Positions 6,362 through 14,342 of a DNA stretch of 14,342 bases are shown one piece after another. Within the stretch, counting starts at the first letter, position 1, and each line of letters opens with the position of its first letter. Source of the DNA: Fidelibacterota bacterium UBA2125. Lineage in GTDB: Bacteria; Fidelibacterota; Marinisomatia; Marinisomatales; S15-B10. The DNA lies in assembly GCA_002329125.1 (NCBI GenBank), contig DCXX01000120.1:2739-17080 (forward strand), in the 5' to 3' direction. The notes under the pieces are model-generated. The model made no database searches. It worked only from the letters and a program-made list of their open reading frames with translations, and had not been told where the DNA came from. A program made the translations under genes and the position numbers.

Positions 6362-6982
6362 CTACTGAGATAAAGAGCGAAGATCTCCGATGAACTCCCC
6401 GAAACTGGTGGCCCACCGTTCCACAGTCTTTTCTGGACCTACCAGCTTAAAATAGTAAACATCGGACGCTCCCACCACAATAGCCGCCAAAAGGCGATAG
6501 TCTTTCTTCTCCACAGGTTGAGACATGGGCATGCCGCCGCCTGTGAACGTACCGGTGAGATCGGCGATGGTGGTAGACATCTCGTTAACGGAAAATTTCT
6601 GCACTCGGGCCTTCTCCTGAGAATCAGAACCGTCAGGTTGGCTGAACTGATCGAACCAGCGGCTAAGATTGTCCTGAACGCTCCCCCCGATGCTTGAAAA
6701 GACCGCCAGCTCCGCATCATCGATGCCTCGCTCGCTGGCCGGTAGTCGAAACTGCGTCAGTCGCAAGGAGGAAGACGGTGCTTCCTGGATCCACCCTTCG
6801 TCTACCGTTGCCGTCAGGTCACCAACCCGTACTCTCGAACTGGCGATGACGGGAGCCGGTTGAGCAGAAACCGATTGTGGTGCCGCAGATGATGAAGATG
6901 ACAAGTGAGAATTGATCAACCAAGCCATGGCGATTCCACCGGAAAGAATGATCCCGTATGTAAGAAGTTTTTGTTCAGACAC
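6362..6982 (-). CDS. Uncharacterised membrane-anchored protein co-encoded with lipA
   Basis: A 206-residue protein of unknown function. Residues 7-24 are hydrophobic and look like an uncleaved signal anchor. A Ser/Ala/Pro-rich linker follows (about 27-48), then a globular domain of about 155 residues outside the membrane. The domain pattern is Trp64 in EGWIQE, AELAVF (90-95), GGSVQDNLSRWFDQF (99-113), a TGTF turn (143-146), YRLLAAIV (162-169) and YYFKLVGP (176-183). I recall similar uncharacterised proteins in Planctomycetes, Acidobacteria and Marinimicrobia, but cannot name a family with certainty. There is no lipobox cysteine. It starts with GTG at 6982, overlapping the lipA stop by 8 nt, without a visible Shine-Dalgarno sequence, so translation is probably coupled to lipA; the ATG at codon 19 would remove the anchor and is less likely. 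It closes the lipoate/dehydrogenase cluster; a functional link is inference. Confidence 0.8.
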   Translation of the reverse strand: MSEQKLLTYGIILSGGIAMAWLINSHLSSSSSAAPQSVSAQPAPVIASSRVRVGDLTATVDEGWIQEAPSSSLRLTQFRLPASERGIDDAELAVFSSIGGSVQDNLSRWFDQFSQPDGSDSQEKARVQKFSVNEMSTTIADLTGTFTGGGMPMSQPVEKKDYRLLAAIVVGASDVYYFKLVGPEKTVERWATSFGEFIGDLRSLSQ

Positions 6983-7874
6983 GGATGGGAGTGGCTGTCA
7001 GAGTGGCCTGTTCATCGGCATGATATGAACTTCTTACAAGAGGTCCCGCTTCCACCCAGCCGAAACCCATCTCCAAGCCCGTCTTTTTGTATACATCAAA
7101 TTCATCAGGATGAACGTAACGTTCCACAGGGTGATGCTTTTTTGTAGGTTGGAGGTATTGCCCAATAGCCAGAATATCACAACCTGTCTGAAAAATATCT
7201 CCCATGAGGGCAAAAACTTCTTCGGCTTTTTCACCTAAACCCAACATGAACGCCGTCTTGGCTCTCAAACCAAATGACTTCGATTTTTTCAGGACGTCCA
7301 ATGACCATTCATATTTCGCCTGCGGTCTCACGGTACTGTACAAACGCGGTACCGTTTCCATGTTGTGCCCGAGGATTTCCGGCCGCGCCTCAAAAACAGT
7401 CTGGAGCAGCTCGTCCTCATTTCGCATATCGGGGATCAGCACCTCCACGGTGCATTGGGGATTGACCCGATGGATCTCCCTAACAGTTTCGGCCCAAATG
7501 GCGGAACCGCTGTCCGGAAGTTCATCCCGGTTAACAGATGTGATGACACAATGTTTCAATCCCATCTGTTTAACAGCCAAGGCGGTGCGGTGCGGTGCGT
7601 CGGGATCGTCCCAGACCGGTTTACCGGTGGTAACGCTGCAAAAACTGCAGGAGCGAGTACAAACATCGCCAAGAATCATGACCGTTGCCGACCGTCGCTC
7701 CCAACATTCGTAAATATTGGGGCAGAGTGCCTCTTCACAAACCGTGTTAAGATTGCCGTGCCTCACCATCCCCTTGAGCTCTTTGTAGTTTTGGCCTGTT
7801 CTGACCTGAATCTTCAGCCAGTCCGGCTTTCGATTGCTGGTGATGGTCTTAGGTTGAATCATAATATTTGACAT
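6975..7874 (-). CDS. lipA: Lipoyl synthase LipA (radical SAM)
   Basis: A 299-residue radical SAM enzyme that inserts two sulfurs into the octanoyl group on lipoyl domains, completing lipoate in place. The auxiliary cluster ligands Cys46, Cys51 and Cys57 lie in CEEALCPNIYEC. The radical SAM cluster ligands Cys72, Cys76 and Cys79 lie in CTRSCSFC. The C-terminal RSSY motif (281-284), whose serine completes the auxiliary cluster, is present. The length is normal. The ATG at 7874 is preceded by AGGAG (7879-7883), which overlaps the stop codon of the E2 gene. The natural substrates, lipoyl domains, are encoded immediately upstream (E2), and the octanoyl donor enzyme LipB is in the same cluster. Confidence 0.98.
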   Translation of the reverse strand: MSNIMIQPKTITSNRKPDWLKIQVRTGQNYKELKGMVRHGNLNTVCEEALCPNIYECWERRSATVMILGDVCTRSCSFCSVTTGKPVWDDPDAPHRTALAVKQMGLKHCVITSVNRDELPDSGSAIWAETVREIHRVNPQCTVEVLIPDMRNEDELLQTVFEARPEILGHNMETVPRLYSTVRPQAKYEWSLDVLKKSKSFGLRAKTAFMLGLGEKAEEVFALMGDIFQTGCDILAIGQYLQPTKKHHPVERYVHPDEFDVYKKTGLEMGFGWVEAGPLVRSSYHADEQATLTATPIRV

Positions 7875-7881
7875 CGGACTC

Positions 7882-9147
7882 CTACAAAAGTAGTGAAGTG
7901 TCCATAGTTTCCAGTATGCTCACTAAAGTCTGGAGAAACCGGCCGCCGTCAGCTCCGTCCAACAACCGGTGATCGATCCCGAGAGAAAGATAGCAGATTG
8001 AGCGGATGACAATGGCATCTCCAGCATCTGTTTCCCTCACCACAGGTTGTTTTTTGATAGCACCTACACCCAAAATGGCCGAGTTCGGCTGATTGATAAT
8101 AGGCATACCGAGTACATTTCCGAAAATGCCAAAATTGGAAACGGTAAATGTGGACTCCTGAAGCTCATCAGGCGTAATTTTGTTGGCCCGGCCCCGGGCA
8201 GTGAGATCTTTCACCTTTCGGCAAAGACCAAGAAAATTCAATTCTTCACAGTTCTGGATCACCGGAACCATGAGTCCCTTGTCCATGTCCAACGCCATGC
8301 CAATGTTGATGTTTTTCTTATAGACAATATTCGTATCATCCAAAAAGGCGTTGATTCTGGGAAAAGTCTGAATGGCTTTTACCGCCGCCAGAATGAAAAA
8401 GGGTGTATAGGTTAGCCCAAAATTCTCTCTGGCAACAAAAGTGTTCTGTATGCTTTTGACATACTCAACAATGTTTGTTACATCGCACTCAGACACAATA
8501 TAAACATGAGCGGAAGTGTCAAGACTGTGCCGCATGTTTTCGGCAATGATCTGGCGCATGCGACCCAATTCCTCCACCCGGTCGTCCATAGCAACAGCAG
8601 GAGGCAGAGTGGGAGCGGCCGGTATTCTTGCTTCCGGTGCGGATGTCGGTGCAGTTCGCATCTTCAGGTAGGCCATTATGTCTCCCTTGGTCACCCGGCC
8701 GCCCCGGCCTGTACCGGAGATTGTGGCAAGCTCTGAATCGGAAACACCCTCACGGCGGCCAATAGCTCTCACCAGGGGTGTGTAGAACGTCCTCCTATCA
8801 ACGTTAACAGTAACGGGTGGTGGAGGAGGTGTAGGTGGCGCCTCAGCAGGAGGCGCTTCTTCAATTGTCAGTTCTTCTTCAGCTGGAACAGTTTCTATCG
8901 CACCATCACCCTCTGTCTCTATCCGGGCAATTACTTCATCGATGGGAAGAACATCATTGGGCTGGGCCAAAATCTCTTTAATCACCCCAGCGGCCGGGGA
9001 AGGAATTTCTGAATCAACCTTGTCAGTGCCGATCTCTAAAAGTGTTTCATCTTTGCCGATGGCGTCCCCCACATTTTTTTGCCATTTAATAATGGTCCCC
9101 TCAGTAATAGACTCACCGAGTTTTGGCATGAGGACATCAACTAGCAT
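7882..9147 (-). CDS. 2-oxoacid dehydrogenase E2 (dihydrolipoamide acyltransferase), branched-chain type
   Basis: A 421-residue core subunit that takes the acyl group from E1 on a swinging lipoyl arm and passes it to CoA. There is a single N-terminal lipoyl domain (about 2-77) with lipoylation Lys43 in GTDKVDSE, followed by a Pro/Glu/Ala-rich flexible linker (about 85-115). The peripheral subunit-binding domain (121-161) contains TPLVRAIGRREGV and GRGGRVTKGDI. After a second linker comes the acyltransferase domain (about 185-421) with catalytic His393 and Asp397 in DHRLLDGADG. The order is standard and the domain count is one of each. It starts 15 nt after the E1 stop and ends 7 nt before lipA. 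Pyruvate or 2-oxoglutarate specificity cannot be excluded from E2 alone; the branched-chain type is favoured from the E1 partner. Confidence 0.95.
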   Translation of the reverse strand: MLVDVLMPKLGESITEGTIIKWQKNVGDAIGKDETLLEIGTDKVDSEIPSPAAGVIKEILAQPNDVLPIDEVIARIETEGDGAIETVPAEEELTIEEAPPAEAPPTPPPPPVTVNVDRRTFYTPLVRAIGRREGVSDSELATISGTGRGGRVTKGDIMAYLKMRTAPTSAPEARIPAAPTLPPAVAMDDRVEELGRMRQIIAENMRHSLDTSAHVYIVSECDVTNIVEYVKSIQNTFVARENFGLTYTPFFILAAVKAIQTFPRINAFLDDTNIVYKKNINIGMALDMDKGLMVPVIQNCEELNFLGLCRKVKDLTARGRANKITPDELQESTFTVSNFGIFGNVLGMPIINQPNSAILGVGAIKKQPVVRETDAGDAIVIRSICYLSLGIDHRLLDGADGGRFLQTLVSILETMDTSLLL

Positions 9148-9162
9148 AACTCACTCTTATGT

Positions 9163-11172
9163 TTAGTATCCCAGTAACTCCTGAGCAACTTTCACAATCT
9201 CTTCGGTCTGCGGTAAAATGGCATCTTCCAGCATTGGGCTATACCCAATATGACTATCCTTCGATGCAACCCGACGAACAGGGCCATCCAATAGTTCAAA
9301 AAACTCGTCAGCTATAATGGCCGAAATTTCCGCCCCTGGGCCGTTTGTCAGATTATCCTCATGAACAACCATAACTTTGTTGGTCTTATCAAGGGACGTT
9401 CGGACTGTATCCATATCCATGGGATTCAGGGTGCGCAGATCAATGATATCTATCGAAGCACCGGTGTTGGAAGCTACCGTTTTGGCCGCCTCAAGGCTCT
9501 TGTAAACCATCATTCCGAAAGTGACGATGGTTAGATCATTCCCTTCCTGAACAACACGGGCCTTTCCGAAAGGAAGTAGATAATTTTCATCAGGTTCAGG
9601 CGTGGTGGCCATGGCATAACGGTAGAGTCCTTTATGTTCCATAAAAATGACTGGATCGTCCATTCTGCACGCCATTTTCAGAAGACCTTTTGCATCTTCC
9701 GCGTTGGAGGGGTACGCCAGGCGAATCCCCGGCATATGAAGAAAATAGCCATCAATGGACTGACTGTGACATAGACCGCCGTGGATATAACCGCCAACGG
9801 GAACACGGATAACCACCGGACAGCTCCACGTATTGTTGGAACGGTAACGGAAAGACGCCAGTTCGTTCCGGATCTGCATCATGGCATACCAGATGTAGTC
9901 ACCGAACTGAATCTCCACCACCGGCTTCCATCCGGCACAAGCCATACCGACGGCTGTACCCACGATAGAGGATTCAGCCAGCGGTGAATTGAAGACACGT
10001 TCCTTTCCAAACTTTTTTGCGAGCCCTTTCGAAGCTGTAAATACACCCCCTTTGTTATCAGCAATATCTTCCCCGTAAATGACCATTTTTTCATTATTGA
10101 CCATCTCTTCGTGGAGGGCATGGTTGATGGCGTCCACCATTACAATTTTTTCCGCCACAATCTTTTTTTCACCTGACTCCGGCAGTGAACTGTTGCTGTA
10201 GACGTAATCCGTAGCGGTCTCCGGAACCGGGTGCGGACGGCTTTCAGCCCATTCGGCGTCAGCGTCCACTTGCGATGCTATTTCCGCATCGATCTTGTCG
10301 AAATCCTTTTCTGTGGCAATACCAAATTCTATGCACTCTTTGCGGAACCGGGGAATGGGATCACGCTTCTTATCAGCTTCCAGTTCCTTTTTGCTTCTGT
10401 ATTTTCGCTGGTCATCTGAAGATGAGTGGGAAAGCAGTCGCACCACATCGCTCACAACAATGGTGGGGCCCTTCCCTTTTCTAGCCCGGTCAGTGGCCTT
10501 TTGAAAAGCAAGGTGGGACTCGAAGAAATCGGTACCGTCAACCTGGAATCGTGCCAGATGTTCATACCCGGCCGCCAAGCTGTGTACCGATCCACCGGCT
10601 GTCTGCTCACTGATATGAACTGAAATAGCATACTTGTTGTCTTCAATGTGAAATATAACAGGCAGCCTTTCCCTACTTGCCCAGTTAAGAGCTTCATGAA
10701 AATCTCCCTCGCTGGTGGACCCATCCCCCGATGAAACATAAACGATTTCCTTAGTTCCCTCTCGCACAATGGCCATTGCACACCCAACAGCCTGAAGAAA
10801 TTGACTGCCAGTAGGGCTGGACTGACTGACAATCCTCAAATCTTTTTGACCGAAATGTTCCGGCATCTGTCGACCACCGGAGTTGGGGTCTTCATCTCGG
10901 GCAAGAGAATTAAGGAAATGCTCTCTTCCAGTCATCCCAAGACTGAGGCAGAGTGCTAAATCGCGGTAGTAAGGATAGACCCAGTCTTCCGTTGATCGCA
11001 TCACTTCTGCCGCTGCCAGCTGCGCTGCCTCGTGTCCGGAACCACCGATATGAAAAAAGCTTTTCCCCTGCCGCAAAAGGATAAGCATCTTCTCATCCAG
11101 TTTCCGGGATTGTGCCATTATCCGGTAAACATCAAGGAGACGCTTTTTGGTGAATCCATGGAGCCTAGGCAT
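9163..11172 (-). CDS. Fused alpha-beta E1 of branched-chain-type 2-oxoacid dehydrogenase
   Basis: A 669-residue thiamine-diphosphate enzyme that decarboxylates a 2-oxo acid and acylates lipoyl-E2. Residues about 10-310 are the alpha subunit: HIGGSGHEA (41-49), the TPP/Mg motif from GDG at 149 through Asn179 in HIEDNKYAIS, and a regulatory-loop-like SHSSSDDQRKYRS (248-260) resembling the branched-chain E1alpha loop. Residues about 340-669 are the beta subunit: YGEDIADNKGGVF (366-378), NSPLAESSIVGTAVG (395-409), HGGLCHSQS (464-472) and VVHEDN (602-607). The two subunits, usually separate genes, are joined by a short linker (about 310-340). The first Asn of the TPP motif's NN pair is Asp178 here. 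I chose the ATG at 11172, with GAGG 6 nt upstream; it overlaps lipB by 8 nt. A GTG at 11184 in the same frame is possible but has no suitable ribosome site. Branched-chain versus other substrate is inferred. Confidence 0.93.
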   Translation of the reverse strand: MPRLHGFTKKRLLDVYRIMAQSRKLDEKMLILLRQGKSFFHIGGSGHEAAQLAAAEVMRSTEDWVYPYYRDLALCLSLGMTGREHFLNSLARDEDPNSGGRQMPEHFGQKDLRIVSQSSPTGSQFLQAVGCAMAIVREGTKEIVYVSSGDGSTSEGDFHEALNWASRERLPVIFHIEDNKYAISVHISEQTAGGSVHSLAAGYEHLARFQVDGTDFFESHLAFQKATDRARKGKGPTIVVSDVVRLLSHSSSDDQRKYRSKKELEADKKRDPIPRFRKECIEFGIATEKDFDKIDAEIASQVDADAEWAESRPHPVPETATDYVYSNSSLPESGEKKIVAEKIVMVDAINHALHEEMVNNEKMVIYGEDIADNKGGVFTASKGLAKKFGKERVFNSPLAESSIVGTAVGMACAGWKPVVEIQFGDYIWYAMMQIRNELASFRYRSNNTWSCPVVIRVPVGGYIHGGLCHSQSIDGYFLHMPGIRLAYPSNAEDAKGLLKMACRMDDPVIFMEHKGLYRYAMATTPEPDENYLLPFGKARVVQEGNDLTIVTFGMMVYKSLEAAKTVASNTGASIDIIDLRTLNPMDMDTVRTSLDKTNKVMVVHEDNLTNGPGAEISAIIADEFFELLDGPVRRVASKDSHIGYSPMLEDAILPQTEEIVKVAQELLGY

Positions 11173-11839
11173 GGGCCGCCTCACATTCCTGAAAATTGAA
11201 CAATAAACGAAAAATAGTAACGAGGGTCTCTTCTACTTCCACCATACTCACCTCTTTCCCAAGGATTTGGGACATGGATGTGACATCATATTCAAAAATC
11301 CCACAAGGTATTATACCGTCAAAAAATTCCAGATCGGTGTTGACATTCAGAGCAAATCCGTGCATGGAAACCCATCTTGAAAGGCGGACACCCAGGGCTG
11401 CGATCTTCTCTTCTCCCACCCAGACACCGGTGAGCCCCTCTCGACGTCGGGCCTTAATACCAAACTGTCCCAAAGTTTGAATCAGCATCCCTTCCAGCGT
11501 TCGCATATACCAGCTGACGCTTAGGCGGTGGTGATGGAGATCCAGAATTGGGTATCCCACCAGCTGACCAGGTCCGTGAAAGGTGACATCGCCGCCCCGC
11601 TCAATTTGGTAGACGGGAATATGCACATCCCTTGACTTCAGCAGATGATTTTCGTCGGAATTCTTTCCGAGAGTATAAACCGGGTCGTGCTCCACGAGAA
11701 TCAGCGTATCCGGAACAATCCCCATACGACGTTCCTCCACCAACTTTTTCTGACGATCCCAAACTTCTTCATAGGCCTTTCTTCCTAAACGGATCACATC
11801 TAGAGACTTGTTGGCTGAAATGTCAGTTAATTCAATCAA
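11165..11839 (-). CDS. lipB: Octanoyltransferase LipB
   Basis: A 224-residue enzyme that moves octanoyl from octanoyl-ACP to the lysine of lipoyl domains, the first step of lipoate assembly. The signature RGGDVTFHGPGQLVGYPI spans 81-98. Catalytic Cys179 lies in GIIPCGI and Lys145 in EEKIAALG; the spacing of 34 matches E. coli LipB (Lys135/Cys169). The ALGVRLSRWVSMHGFALNV segment (148-166) is typical. The start is a TTG at 11839, two bases after the lpd stop; no in-frame ATG occurs until codon 39, which would delete conserved sequence. No clear Shine-Dalgarno is present, so coupling to lpd translation is likely. The gene overlaps the E1 start. Confidence 0.96.
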   Translation of the reverse strand: MIELTDISANKSLDVIRLGRKAYEEVWDRQKKLVEERRMGIVPDTLILVEHDPVYTLGKNSDENHLLKSRDVHIPVYQIERGGDVTFHGPGQLVGYPILDLHHHRLSVSWYMRTLEGMLIQTLGQFGIKARRREGLTGVWVGEEKIAALGVRLSRWVSMHGFALNVNTDLEFFDGIIPCGIFEYDVTSMSQILGKEVSMVEVEETLVTIFRLLFNFQECEAAHA

Positions 11840-11841
11840 TG

Positions 11842-13239
11842 TCAGATATGGATCGCTTCATCATAGGCATCTGCCACCGCCTCCATAAATGATTCGGAGA
11901 TGGTAGGATGAGCATGAACGGTGCGCAGGATCTCTTCGTGGGTCGTTTCCAGAGTCCGCACAGCCCCCGCTTCCGCGATAAGTTCTGTCGCCTCCGGACC
12001 GATGATATGGCATCCTAATAGTTCACCGTACTTTTCATCAAATATAACCTTAACAAACCCCTCCGGTTCCCCCAACGCTAGCGCTTTTCCGCTCGCTCTC
12101 ATGGGAAACCGGCCAATTTTCAAGGTGAAACCGGCATCTGTGGCTGCTTTTTCAGTCATTCCTACAGATGCCACTTGAGGACGGCAGTAGATGCAGCCGG
12201 GAATGTTGCCGTAATTCAGCGGTTCGGGCTGCTTGGCGCCGATATACTCGGCCGCCACGCGGCCCTCCGCCGAAGCCACATGGGCAAGCCACGGTGGGCC
12301 GATCACATCGCCGATGGCGTAGATGTTTGGCACCGATGTTTGATAAACTTCATTCACCTGGATGTAATTTTTGTCCACATTTACACCTGACTTCTCAAGC
12401 CCGAGCCTTTCAACATTTCCCTGAACACCAATGGCCACTAGCGCCATCTGTGCCTCTATCACCTCCTTACCATCTTTTTTGGTAATGTTTACCTTCACCT
12501 TTGTCTTCAGACGCTCAATTTTCTCCACCTTTGCGGAAGTGTGAACATTCATTCCCCGGTCTTCGAATGATTTTCTCAAAAGTCGGGATATTTCCACATC
12601 TTCCATCGGAAGGAGAACAGGCAACATTTCAACCAAATGAATTTCCGTACCGTACTCGCTGTAGAGACTGGCAAATTCCGCACCTATAGCACCCGCACCA
12701 ATGATGATCATACTTTTCGGTATATCATCCAAAACCATGGCCTCTTTGGATGAAATCACACGTTTCCCATCTGTTTCAAGTCCGGAAAACTCCCGGTTGC
12801 GAGCCCCTGTGGCGATGATCACGTTGTCACTCTGGATCACTGTCTTTTTCTTACCTTTGGCACCAGCAACTTCCACTTCTGTAGCAGACTTAAGAGAAGC
12901 GGTCCCGGCTATATATTCAATCTTATTTTTCTTTAGCAGATATTCGATCCCTTTGGAGAGGCGCTTGGCCACTCTCCTGCTTCGTTTCACGGAAGCACCA
13001 AAATTGACAGAATAGCCGTCAACATCAATACCATATTTATCCGCATTCTTCACCAGATGCAAAACTTCTGAATCTTTCAGCAGTGACTTGGTAGGAATGC
13101 ACCCCCAGTTAAGGCAGATGCCACCCAGAGCCTCCTTTTCAACCACAGCCACCGATTTACCCAGCTGAGCCGCCCGGATGGCTGCCACATAGCCGCCGGG
13201 ACCGCCACCCATAACCACGATATCAAACTTCTTGTTCAT
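11842..13239 (-). CDS. lpdA: Dihydrolipoamide dehydrogenase (E3)
   Basis: A 465-residue flavoprotein that reoxidises the dihydrolipoyl arm of E2 with NAD+. The FAD-binding GGGPGG is at 11-16. The redox disulfide is Cys42/Cys47 in GGICLNWGCIPTK. The second Rossmann motif is GAGAIGAEFASLYSEYG, with YAIGDV before the interface domain. The catalytic His444-Glu449 pair lies in HAHPTISE, provided by the partner subunit of the dimer. The length is normal. The ATG at 13239 follows the nfo stop by 2 nt, with no strong ribosome site. It lies with E1, E2 and lipoate synthesis genes and so probably serves this complex, though E3 is often shared with pyruvate and 2-oxoglutarate dehydrogenases and the glycine cleavage system. 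Confidence 0.98.
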   Translation of the reverse strand: MNKKFDIVVMGGGPGGYVAAIRAAQLGKSVAVVEKEALGGICLNWGCIPTKSLLKDSEVLHLVKNADKYGIDVDGYSVNFGASVKRSRRVAKRLSKGIEYLLKKNKIEYIAGTASLKSATEVEVAGAKGKKKTVIQSDNVIIATGARNREFSGLETDGKRVISSKEAMVLDDIPKSMIIIGAGAIGAEFASLYSEYGTEIHLVEMLPVLLPMEDVEISRLLRKSFEDRGMNVHTSAKVEKIERLKTKVKVNITKKDGKEVIEAQMALVAIGVQGNVERLGLEKSGVNVDKNYIQVNEVYQTSVPNIYAIGDVIGPPWLAHVASAEGRVAAEYIGAKQPEPLNYGNIPGCIYCRPQVASVGMTEKAATDAGFTLKIGRFPMRASGKALALGEPEGFVKVIFDEKYGELLGCHIIGPEATELIAEAGAVRTLETTHEEILRTVHAHPTISESFMEAVADAYDEAIHI

Positions 13240-13241
13240 AA

Positions 13242-14105
13242 CTAGCTGGCTGGCTTCTTGGATCCTACCAAGCCTCTCAATAGCTCAATTTCTACTGCAT
13301 ATTCAGAAGGATCATCCACAGGTGTTTCCAGCAGCATGGGCAGTTCGGTGAACCGGTCATCATTCACGAGACACCAAAATGTTTCCATGGTGAGCAGTCC
13401 TTTGCCGATACTTTCATGCCGGTCCACGCGGGAACCGCATTCTTTCTTTGAATCATTAATGTGAAACGCTTTGAGCCACTTCAGATCCACCGTTTTATCA
13501 AATTCATCAAAGGTCTCTTTCCATCCTTTTTCAGTCCGGATATCATAACCGGAAGCAAAACCGTGTTGTGTATCAAAACAGACACCCATTCGGTCTTTTT
13601 TCTCCACCCCTTCAATAATTCCGATAAGATGCTCAAACCTGAAACCTACGTTTGTCCCCTGGCCTGCTGTATTTTCGATAAGGACAGTCACTTCGCCATC
13701 AGGTCTTTTGTCAAGACAGTAATTCAGGCTCTCTGAAATTCGTGAAAGACATTCCTTTTCATCAGTTTTCATGTGAGAACCAGGATGAAAGACCACATAT
13801 TCAACTCCACAGGCGTCACAACGATCCAACTCACTGAGGAACGCCTGTCGTGACATATTCAATTTTTTTTCTTCCGGTGAACCCATGTTCAGGAGATAAG
13901 ACGCGTGACTGATGGTCATCTGTGGGAGTTCATTCTTCATTGCTTCCCGGTACTCTTTTGAGTTCTCTTCGCCGGGCTCTTTCGGGAACCACTGGTTCTG
14001 ATTGGCGGTAAAGATCTGGATAGCGTCAGCATTAATGGCGGTACCTCTTGCAGGTGCATTTTCAACACCTCCCGCTGCACTCACATGTGCACCCAAAAGA
14101 CCCAT
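13242..14105 (-). CDS. nfo: Endonuclease IV (AP endonuclease Nfo)
   Basis: A 287-residue TIM-barrel enzyme that cuts the DNA backbone 5' of abasic sites in base excision repair using three zinc ions. All nine expected metal ligands are present: His67, His107, Glu144, Asp178, His181, His215, Asp228, His230 and Glu260. Their spacing is nearly identical to that of the E. coli enzyme. The N-terminal GAHVSAAGG (5-13), ENTAGQG (144-150) and the HINDSKKECGSRVDRHESIGKG stretch (215-236) are family signatures. DTQH replaces the more usual DTCH at 178-181. The ATG overlaps the folE stop codon by one base (TGATG), indicating translational coupling. A functional link to the lipoate genes is not evident; co-transcription seems incidental. 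Confidence 0.98.
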   Translation of the reverse strand: MGLLGAHVSAAGGVENAPARGTAINADAIQIFTANQNQWFPKEPGEENSKEYREAMKNELPQMTISHASYLLNMGSPEEKKLNMSRQAFLSELDRCDACGVEYVVFHPGSHMKTDEKECLSRISESLNYCLDKRPDGEVTVLIENTAGQGTNVGFRFEHLIGIIEGVEKKDRMGVCFDTQHGFASGYDIRTEKGWKETFDEFDKTVDLKWLKAFHINDSKKECGSRVDRHESIGKGLLTMETFWCLVNDDRFTELPMLLETPVDDPSEYAVEIELLRGLVGSKKPAS

Positions 14106-14342
14106 CAGATACGCCCCTTTCCAATGATTGAAAGAAATTCTTCCCGTGTCTTATTGCTTTCACGAAAAGCACCCCGAACAGCCGATGTGATCATGAATGA
14201 AGATTTCTTTTCCACACCCCGCATTTGCATACAGAGGTGTTCAGCCTCAATGACTATTGCCACACCTTTGGGGCTCAAAACATCCTGCAATGCGTCAGCT
14301 ACTTGCTGAGTCAATCTTTCCTGAACCTGAAGTCTTCGGGCA
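14105..14342 (-). CDS. folE: GTP cyclohydrolase I, C-terminal part
   Basis: An open frame from the window edge to the TGA at 14105 gives the last 78 residues, beginning ARRLQVQERLTQQVADAL. It contains the GTP cyclohydrolase I C-terminal signature with the zinc-ligand cysteine in EAEHLCMQMRGVEKKSS and the terminal TSAVRGAFRES. The enzyme converts GTP to 7,8-dihydroneopterin triphosphate, the entry to folate and pterin synthesis. The N-terminal part, with the other Cys and His ligands, lies beyond the window. The stop overlaps the nfo start. Confidence 0.96.
   Translation of the reverse strand, partial: ARRLQVQERLTQQVADALQDVLSPKGVAIVIEAEHLCMQMRGVEKKSSFMITSAVRGAFRESNKTREEFLSIIGKGRI

Overview
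All recognisable genes lie on the minus strand, so the window reads from its right end to its left. The gene content is that of an ordinary bacterial chromosome: central metabolism, cofactor synthesis, DNA repair, a protease and one tRNA. The following traits suggest a marine, uncultured-type lineage such as Candidatus Neomarinimicrobiota (Marinimicrobia/SAR406) or a Bacteroidetes-like relative: a fused alpha/beta 2-oxoacid dehydrogenase E1, an EF-Tu-domain-2-like mini-protein, a tightly packed lipoate/dehydrogenase cluster, and a tRNA with no encoded CCA. That placement is inference from gene style. No rRNA or marker phylogeny is available here.

Region A (14342 to 6362) is one tightly packed run: folE (5' end outside the window), nfo, lpd, lipB, fused E1alpha-beta, E2, lipA, and a membrane-anchored protein of unknown function. 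Neighbours overlap by up to 8 nt or lie at most 15 nt apart, so they are probably one operon. It encodes E1, E2 and E3 of a branched-chain-type 2-oxoacid dehydrogenase together with both enzymes (LipB, LipA) that build the lipoyl group on E2.

Region B (6361 to 3309) holds, after a 108-nt gap, lon protease. A tRNA-Val(UAC) gene begins only 4 nt after the lon stop. After a further 175 nt comes an 85-aa protein resembling EF-Tu domain 2.

Region C (3308 to 1) begins with a 215-nt intergenic stretch carrying a plausible sigma70-type promoter. Then comes a three-gene cluster: an AGCS-family sodium:amino-acid symporter, a DapA/NAL-family lyase, and an SDR-like protein cut by the window edge. This looks like an uptake-plus-catabolism module. 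The SDR-like protein lacks the usual catalytic Tyr and Lys. A perfect 20-bp palindrome sits in the end of the lyase gene just before the SDR start.

No CRISPR array, insertion sequence, phage gene, rRNA or defence system was seen. No gene-free stretch exceeds 300 nt. I found no clearly undescribed system. The items most worth following are the uncharacterised 206-aa protein after lipA, the EF-Tu-domain-2 mini-protein, the lon-tRNA junction, and the symporter/lyase/SDR cluster with its palindrome.
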